From JBDKVA01 sp039679375 (lineage in GTDB: Bacteria > Bacillota > Clostridia > Acetivibrionales > DTU013), in the NCBI GenBank assembly GCA_039679375.1, contig JBDKVA010000025.1, positions 1 to 27,555 on the forward strand: DNA of 27,555 nucleotides. Reading direction: 5' to 3'. Shown here piece after piece: positions 22,934 through 27,555 of the stretch (within the stretch, counting starts at the first letter, position 1; every line of letters begins with the position of its first letter). The position numbers and the translations under genes are program-made. The notes beneath the pieces were generated by a model that was given only the letters and a program-made list of their open reading frames with translations, was not told the origin of the DNA and made no database searches.

Positions 22934-23000
22934 ATTATAAGTTGTCTCAACCGGGTTTTATATGACTATATTTGCGAATAATTTAGCATTTTTTGTTATT
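22934..23000 (-). promoter_or_regulatory. Promoter and upstream element of the second Gfo/Idh gene (partner of 12373-12438)
   Basis: TATAAT on the minus strand (22939-22934) is a perfect -10. The -35 region (TATAAA) is poor, which fits dependence on an activator. Segment 22948-23000 aligns without gaps to the ASRT promoter, and the position of CAACCGGGTTTT relative to -10 differs by only one base between the two copies. The transcription start would be about 30 nt upstream of the ATG. Confidence 0.6.
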
Positions 23001-23004
23001 TACC

Positions 23005-23014
23005 TAAACGTTTA
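23005..23014. promoter_or_regulatory. LacI/CcpA-operator-like palindrome
   Basis: TAAACGTTTA is a perfect 10-bp palindrome with the central CG and flanking A/T pattern of LacI-family operators, including CcpA cre sites. The outer bases (AG on one side, GG on the other of the minus strand) only partly fit cre. It lies just upstream of the conserved promoter block and 36 bp from the end of the GH2 gene. The ASRT promoter has no equivalent. Confidence 0.35.
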
Positions 23015-23049
23015 CTTTTCCTCCACGCTACTATAAAATAATTACAGCT

Positions 23050-25578
23050 TCAAATCCATTCGGTAAGCCAATGGCTAAGTCTCAGTTCATTACAGTTGAA
23101 GTTCGCCCCGGTGACAATAGTGACGAATTTTGCCTCACCTGCTTCAAGGTCAAAGAAATTATCGCTAAAGCGTGCATACATGTCTCCGGGCAAGTTAATA
23201 CTCACCATTCTGGCATACAGCTTCGCACTTATTTTAATTGCTTTTTCAAATCGTCCGTCAACGCCTGTTTCACTTATTACTTCATAAGAAAGACCAGGCT
23301 CCTGCCAGTCAATATCTTTCCATAGATCTGGGAAAAATGTTGCTCCTGCCGTTTGCCCATTTCCGCGGAACCTCGCAAACAAGTATGAATCCGGTATTTC
23401 TAAAATCCGACTGCCTATATCTGCAATCTCAACCGATTCATTTTCTTTAACAGTAATATTATTAAGTTCCTTTTCCCATAATGTTCCGCCGTAAATAGAT
23501 GCCTGACCAAATTCCACAATTCCCGTAAGCTCTTGCAGTAAATCATTTGAAATAAACACCTTCGTATCCCCGCCAATCTGCTGTATGGAAACCAATACTG
23601 GCTGATATGCCCTTTTGACTGCATAATAAGCAGGCTTGGGCAATTCGTAATAGTCCACCACGGACCACGTTCCCGTAGGCCATATATCCGAATACATCCA
23701 GAACATTATACCGTTGTTGACCCATTTACGGCATCGCTGATGCTCGATTTCCGCCCGTAAAATCTCCGCATGGGCGGTCATGGCTTTTTTAAGAAACTCC
23801 TGTACATTGTCAATCCTGCCGAAAAGCTTTTCCGCCGCATTTTTTTGAATATCAAGGTATGTTTCTACCAAGGTATTATAGGGATTGTCCTTATAGCGGA
23901 ATTCCCATAAATCATTTAGCGGCCATAGCTTTTCCGCCGGTACGAACCTTGACATTGACTGATATCTGGCCGGTCCCTGTATTGCGCATTCCGAATTGAA
24001 TACCGCATGGATTTTTTCAATTTCTTCCCGGAATACTGTCATTCCCTTTTTGAATGAGCTCTCCAGGCAATTGCAGTGGGTATCCCCGGAATCCATATCA
24101 TTGCCCAGGTCTGAAAAACTCGACGGACTAGCCGCGCCATATGGGCGTGTAATATCAAGATCGTTGCAAATACCCCTTATAATATAACGGAACAATCTCT
24201 CACCGTAACTGACCTTCAGTCCCGCAGAACCTGTCTTTTCATTTCCTCCGCACCAGTAAACAACACTTGGATGATTGCGGAGCCTTTTTACCTGGTACTC
24301 TATCTCGGGTATAACCATATCGACAAACCAATGGTGGTCGTCAGGTACATCGGAACATGCAAACATAAAATCCTGCCACACCATTATTCCGTTCTGGTCG
24401 CACAAATCATAGAAAATGTCCCTTTCATAGATACCGCCGCCCCAAACTCTCAGCATGTTAAAGTTAGCTTCTCTTGCCAGGTTGACAAGGTTTTTATACT
24501 TTTCATCCCTGGCTGTTCCCGTAAAGCAATCGACCGGAACCCAGTTCGCTCCTTTACAATAAACAGGAGTCCCGTTAATATTAAACTGAAATCCGAAACC
24601 TCCTTCTTTTAAAGGTTCCTGCTTCAGTTCTATCTCACGTATACCGAATTTACCTTCTTTTTTGTCTATCTCAGCACCGCGTCTTAAAAGTTTTATGGAA
24701 TAATGATAAAGCTCCGGCTGCCCATAACCGTTCGGCCACCAAAGCCTTGGGTTCTCAACCTGTATTGTCAGATGGTTTTTCCCGCCCCGGACGTCAATCT
24801 TCTTTTCATAAACCAAATTGCCGCTGCTGACCTGCACCAGTAAATCATCTTCGATTTTTTCCTGCCTTATCTCCTCTTTTGCGTTAGCAAGCTGATTTAT
24901 GGCGGGTTTCCGGTCAACCCTTATAAAAAATGATACTCTGCCGTCTATCCTGGTCTGAATAAATACATCCTGGATTTGACCTTCATCTGAAGCAATGATT
25001 TTCACCCCCTGCCAGATACCCACCGCAGGCAGGTCCGGAGCCCAATCCCAGCCGAAATGGCACTGCGCTTTCCTAACAAATATCCTGGCGGTATTAAAGC
25101 AAGCAAAGTATTTTTGGTGAGGTAACTCTTTCATCATATGTTTGATGGACTTTATCCTAACTATAAGAGTGTTTTCTTCATTTTTTCTTATGAGATCCGT
25201 TACATCAAAGGAAAATTCTCTGAACATGTTGTCGGTAATGCCGATTTTTTTACCATTAAGCCATACATTGCTGTAAGTATCGATTCCTTCAAACGCTATA
25301 AATGTTTTACTTTTAAAAAAGCTTTCAGGCAGCCTGAAGGTTTTATAGTAATACCAGTCCTTTTCAGTAATCCACCCGCAGTCAGCGCTATTGTCGGAAT
25401 AATACGGGTCTTTTATTTTACCTGCTTTAAACAGGTCGTTATGGATATCTCCCGGCACCTCTGCGTCTATCCAGGAATTATCCGGATTTATATCGGACAA
25501 TTCATTATCATCGATACCGGAAGAACTAAAGTCTTTGATTTTCCATTTACTATCCAGGTAAAACGTATTTTGGGGCAT
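23050..25578 (-). CDS. GH2 beta-mannosidase-type glycoside hydrolase
   Basis: 842 residues, the length of beta-mannosidases. Order: jelly-roll domain with WIDAEVPGDIHNDL near residue 36, WYYYKTFRLP, GIDTYSNVWLNGKKIG and HFGWDWAPDLPAVGIW (174-189); an Ig-like domain ending in NPRLWWPNGYGQPELY; a TIM barrel with NMLRVWGGGIYE, acid/base E447 in WCGGNEKTG and nucleophile E530 in VFNSECAIQG; and C-terminal beta domains after VDYYELPKPAYYAVKRAYQP. The DWAPD and RVWGGGIYE motifs are characteristic of the beta-mannosidase branch of GH2. No signal peptide, so it acts on imported oligosaccharides. It follows the second transporter pair by 110 nt. AGGAG precedes ATG 25578. Beta-mannosidase is the best call; exo-glucosaminidase-like activity in the same branch is less likely. 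Confidence 0.9.
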   Translation of the reverse strand: MPQNTFYLDSKWKIKDFSSSGIDDNELSDINPDNSWIDAEVPGDIHNDLFKAGKIKDPYYSDNSADCGWITEKDWYYYKTFRLPESFFKSKTFIAFEGIDTYSNVWLNGKKIGITDNMFREFSFDVTDLIRKNEENTLIVRIKSIKHMMKELPHQKYFACFNTARIFVRKAQCHFGWDWAPDLPAVGIWQGVKIIASDEGQIQDVFIQTRIDGRVSFFIRVDRKPAINQLANAKEEIRQEKIEDDLLVQVSSGNLVYEKKIDVRGGKNHLTIQVENPRLWWPNGYGQPELYHYSIKLLRRGAEIDKKEGKFGIREIELKQEPLKEGGFGFQFNINGTPVYCKGANWVPVDCFTGTARDEKYKNLVNLAREANFNMLRVWGGGIYERDIFYDLCDQNGIMVWQDFMFACSDVPDDHHWFVDMVIPEIEYQVKRLRNHPSVVYWCGGNEKTGSAGLKVSYGERLFRYIIRGICNDLDITRPYGAASPSSFSDLGNDMDSGDTHCNCLESSFKKGMTVFREEIEKIHAVFNSECAIQGPARYQSMSRFVPAEKLWPLNDLWEFRYKDNPYNTLVETYLDIQKNAAEKLFGRIDNVQEFLKKAMTAHAEILRAEIEHQRCRKWVNNGIMFWMYSDIWPTGTWSVVDYYELPKPAYYAVKRAYQPVLVSIQQIGGDTKVFISNDLLQELTGIVEFGQASIYGGTLWEKELNNITVKENESVEIADIGSRILEIPDSYLFARFRGNGQTAGATFFPDLWKDIDWQEPGLSYEVISETGVDGRFEKAIKISAKLYARMVSINLPGDMYARFSDNFFDLEAGEAKFVTIVTGANFNCNELRLSHWLTEWI

Positions 25579-25663
25579 ATTTTTCTCCTATACAAAATAA
25601 TCACCGTTTTTTATATAATTTAGACGTTCGACAAAATTATGTGGATATCCGTTATTCGGCATA

Positions 25664-25693
25664 ATACCGCCTATTGATTTGATAACGCCTATT
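25664..25693 (-). repeat. Two 12-bp direct repeats after the permease gene
   Basis: On the minus strand AATAGGCGTTAT (25693-25682, overlapping the permease stop) and AATAGGCGGTAT (25675-25664) match at 11 of 12 positions and start 18 bp apart. Direct repeats of this kind can be AraC-type binding sites. The rest of the 110-nt gap before the mannosidase gene shows only weak promoter-like AT-rich sequence. Confidence 0.3.
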
Positions 25694-26522
25694 CTTTAAT
25701 AGCTCCATTGGTAATACCGCTAAAGATATATTTTTGAAGAAACAGATAAAGGACAATAGTCGGCAGTATTACAAAAATCGTCGCCGCGCTGACCAGTTTA
25801 TAGTCCGAGCCGTACCCGCTGGTAAACTGCATCAAAGCCGTTGATACTACAGCCAACCCGGGAGCGGGCATGTAAAGATACGGCAGGTATACATCGTTGT
25901 AAATCGAGACGGTTTTCAATATAATGACGGTTACTATCGCAGGAACCATCATCGGTAAAATAATAAGCCTGTAGATCTTGAAGTAGCTTGCCCCTTCTAT
26001 CAGCGCTGATTCATCCAGAGCATATGGAATGCTCCTGATAAACTGCAGATATAAATACAATTGTATTATATCGGTTCCCAGGTACAGCAGAATAACCGAA
26101 AAATGAGTATTTACCAGATGAAGGTTTTTAATGATCCCGAAAATCGCAACCTGGGTCGTTGTACCGGGTATTATGATCGATACGGTATAAAGAAGCATTA
26201 TTATTTTTTTTAATTTGAATTCAAACCTGCCAAGTGCGTATGCCGCGGTTGTGCCGATCAGAATATTCCCAAATAATGAAACGGCTAGAATAATGGCAAT
26301 ATTGTAGTAGCCTCTGAATATCGTACCCTGAGATATGATCCTCCTGAAATTATCAAAATTTAGAAGGTTTCCGGGCAATGCAATTATAGGGGAATTCGAC
26401 ATTTCGGCGCCGTCCTTAAAGGCTGTTATGACGATAAGGTAAATCGGCAAAATGATTGCAACTGCCATAATACTTAAAAGCATATATTTGACTGCATCTG
26501 CAATACAGTTCCTTTTATTCAT
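25689..26522 (-). CDS. Carbohydrate ABC transporter permease, MalG type (second importer)
   Basis: 277 residues with a first membrane segment after VKYMLLSIMAVAIILPIYL, a periplasmic loop, and EAA loop YALDESALIEGASYFKIYRL. The C-terminus YIFSGITNGAIKE is typical. I chose ATG 26522: GGGAGGGTG lies upstream, and it overlaps the end of the preceding permease by 8 nt, indicating coupled translation. The longer frame to 26546 lies inside the upstream gene. With that gene it forms the membrane channel of a second sugar importer, distinct from the one at the left end. The downstream mannosidase-type enzyme hints at a mannose-containing ligand. No ATPase gene is present in the window. Confidence 0.92.
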   Translation of the reverse strand: MNKRNCIADAVKYMLLSIMAVAIILPIYLIVITAFKDGAEMSNSPIIALPGNLLNFDNFRRIISQGTIFRGYYNIAIILAVSLFGNILIGTTAAYALGRFEFKLKKIIMLLYTVSIIIPGTTTQVAIFGIIKNLHLVNTHFSVILLYLGTDIIQLYLYLQFIRSIPYALDESALIEGASYFKIYRLIILPMMVPAIVTVIILKTVSIYNDVYLPYLYMPAPGLAVVSTALMQFTSGYGSDYKLVSAATIFVILPTIVLYLFLQKYIFSGITNGAIKE

Positions 26523-27414
26523 GACCGGCACCCTCCCCGAGTACAATCTTATTCTGTATGATAGTCAAAACGGCGACAATCACTACGAGAACTACTCCCA
26601 TGGCCGAAGCCAGACCAAAATCACTGTACCCGAAGGCCGTATTAATTGTTTTAGTCATAAAGGTATCCGCCATACCCAAAGGAGAACGAACATCAGGCCA
26701 CATTATAAATTGAAATTCAAAAGCACTCAGTGCGCCATTCAGATTCAGGAATAAATTCAGTATTACGATACTTTTTATACTTGGCAAAATTAAATATTTA
26801 AGCTTCTGAAAGGTATTTGTACCGTCGATATCGCCCGCCTCAAGCATTTCCTGCGGTATGGACTGCAAAGCGGCCAGGAAAATAATCATCATATACCCCA
26901 TATACTTCCACAAAGACATAAAGCCCAAAACCCAGTTGACTATGCCGGGGTTTCCCAGCCAATCCAGGGCCAGGCTTTTCAGCCCTATGCCTTTAAGAAT
27001 GAAATTGAAAGCGCCGTTGCTGGTATTGAAAAAAAAGTTGAAAATAAAAGCAATAGCGACGCTGTTAATTACATAAGGCATAAATAAAATCGTTTTGTAT
27101 GCATTTCTCCCTTTAATTCCGGTGTTTAGCATAATAGCGAAAACCAACGCCATAACCAGCTGGACTAATCCGCATATAAACAAAATACCATTATGAAAAA
27201 AAGGTGTGTACAGCTCGCTTTCTGTAAAAATCCTGATGTAGTTTCCAAAACCGATAAGCTCCTTCTCGGCACTTAGCCCATCCCATGAGGTAAAGCTGTA
27301 ATAAATCAATTTCACAGCAGGATAATAGTGGAATGCGAGCAGCAGTGTTACTGGGATAGCGAGAAATGCGGCTATGGTTATTTTTTTCTGAGCAGACATG
27401 CTTAACTTATTCAT
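26515..27414 (-). CDS. Carbohydrate ABC transporter permease, MalF type (second importer)
   Basis: 299 residues. A short basic N-terminus (MNKLSMSAQKK), first membrane segment AAFLAIPVTLLLAFHY, SFTSWDGLSAEKELIGFGNY, and EAA loop EMLEAGDIDGTNTFQKLKYL. ATG 27414 has GGGGAG 7 nt upstream; the frame is open to 27441 but without a better start and runs into the right-hand hairpins. A cognate binding-protein gene would normally lie upstream, beyond the right edge of the window; it is not visible here. Family assignment is firm. Confidence 0.92.
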   Translation of the reverse strand: MNKLSMSAQKKITIAAFLAIPVTLLLAFHYYPAVKLIYYSFTSWDGLSAEKELIGFGNYIRIFTESELYTPFFHNGILFICGLVQLVMALVFAIMLNTGIKGRNAYKTILFMPYVINSVAIAFIFNFFFNTSNGAFNFILKGIGLKSLALDWLGNPGIVNWVLGFMSLWKYMGYMMIIFLAALQSIPQEMLEAGDIDGTNTFQKLKYLILPSIKSIVILNLFLNLNGALSAFEFQFIMWPDVRSPLGMADTFMTKTINTAFGYSDFGLASAMGVVLVVIVAVLTIIQNKIVLGEGAGHE

Positions 27415-27437
27415 ATTGATACTCCCCAAGTCATGTA

Positions 27438-27555
27438 CCACCGGCGTAGCCGGTGGCTTGATTAAGCCCTATAAGGGCCTGATACTGGCGGCGCTACCCG
27501 CGCCCTGAAATAACTGTTAATCGCAAGACTTTTACAGCGGCCGCCCTTCCGGGCG
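27438..27555. repeat. Cluster of GC-rich hairpins, REP-like or transposon-end-like
   Basis: Four inverted repeats lie in 118 bp: CCACCGGC-GTA-GCCGGTGG (27438-27456), GCCCT-ATA-AGGGC (27466-27478), GGCGC-TACCC-GCGCC (27490-27504) and CGCCC-TTCC-GGGCG (27542-27555, at the edge). They are far richer in GC than the surroundings, and no open frame of note crosses them. The pattern fits a repeated non-coding element, such as an IS200/IS605-type end or a REP element. It may also act as an mRNA structure between a binding-protein gene and the permease. The element continues beyond the window. Confidence 0.5.

Noticed and set aside
25138..25623. A 161-codon plus-strand open frame opposite the start of the mannosidase gene
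   Set aside because: Antisense to conserved GH2 sequence and no own motifs.

Overview
The window looks like an accessory carbohydrate-use region of a Gram-positive anaerobe, most likely a plant-polysaccharide-using member of the Clostridia. The reasons are moderately AT-rich DNA, strong AGGAGG/GGTGAT ribosome sites, a lipoprotein sugar-binding protein, YesM/YesN-type regulators, LplB/LplC-type permeases and many cytoplasmic glycosidases. The species cannot be fixed from the sequence. I saw no rRNA, tRNA, CRISPR array or intact transposase gene. Nearly everything is on the minus strand, so the region is transcribed right to left; the only plus-strand gene is an AraC regulator at 19977-20792.

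Layout from right to left along transcription. (1) 27555-23050: a cluster of GC-rich hairpins, two sugar ABC permeases, then a GH2 beta-mannosidase-type enzyme. (2) 22897-20816: a Gfo/Idh/MocA oxidoreductase and a HAD phosphatase, behind a well-marked promoter. (3) 19977-20792 (+): an AraC regulator, divergent from a three-gene set (19776-16933) of a Gfo/Idh/MocA dehydrogenase, a zinc-less MDR dehydrogenase and a xylose-isomerase-like TIM barrel protein. (4) 16706-14484: a GH78 alpha-L-rhamnosidase. (5) 14509-12472: a decayed locus in which a membrane-sensor regulator and two LplB/LplC permeases have been frameshifted, truncated and fused end to end. (6) 12260-11889: a small protein of the Anabaena sensory rhodopsin transducer (ASRT) family, followed by the broken start of a metallophosphoesterase gene. 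(7) 11478-7074: a GH2 enzyme and a GH116 enzyme. (8) 6987-3663: a YesN/YesM two-component system. (9) 3549-1: a sugar-binding lipoprotein, two permeases and the start of a GH127 beta-L-arabinofuranosidase-type gene.

How the genes probably work together: oligosaccharides made outside the cell are imported by two ABC systems whose ATPase is not encoded here. They are then trimmed in the cytoplasm by GH127, GH116, GH2, GH78 and GH2-mannosidase enzymes, none of which shows a signal peptide. The oxidoreductase/epimerase set suggests further remodelling through keto-sugar intermediates. YesM/YesN and the AraC protein are the likely regulators.

The most notable observations are a 53-bp promoter module shared by the ASRT gene and the second Gfo/Idh gene, the fused-deletion pseudogene block, two further gene remnants hidden in apparently empty gaps, the orphan ASRT protein, and the dehydrogenase-dehydrogenase-TIM barrel trio that resembles E. 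coli YcjS-YcjQ-YcjR.
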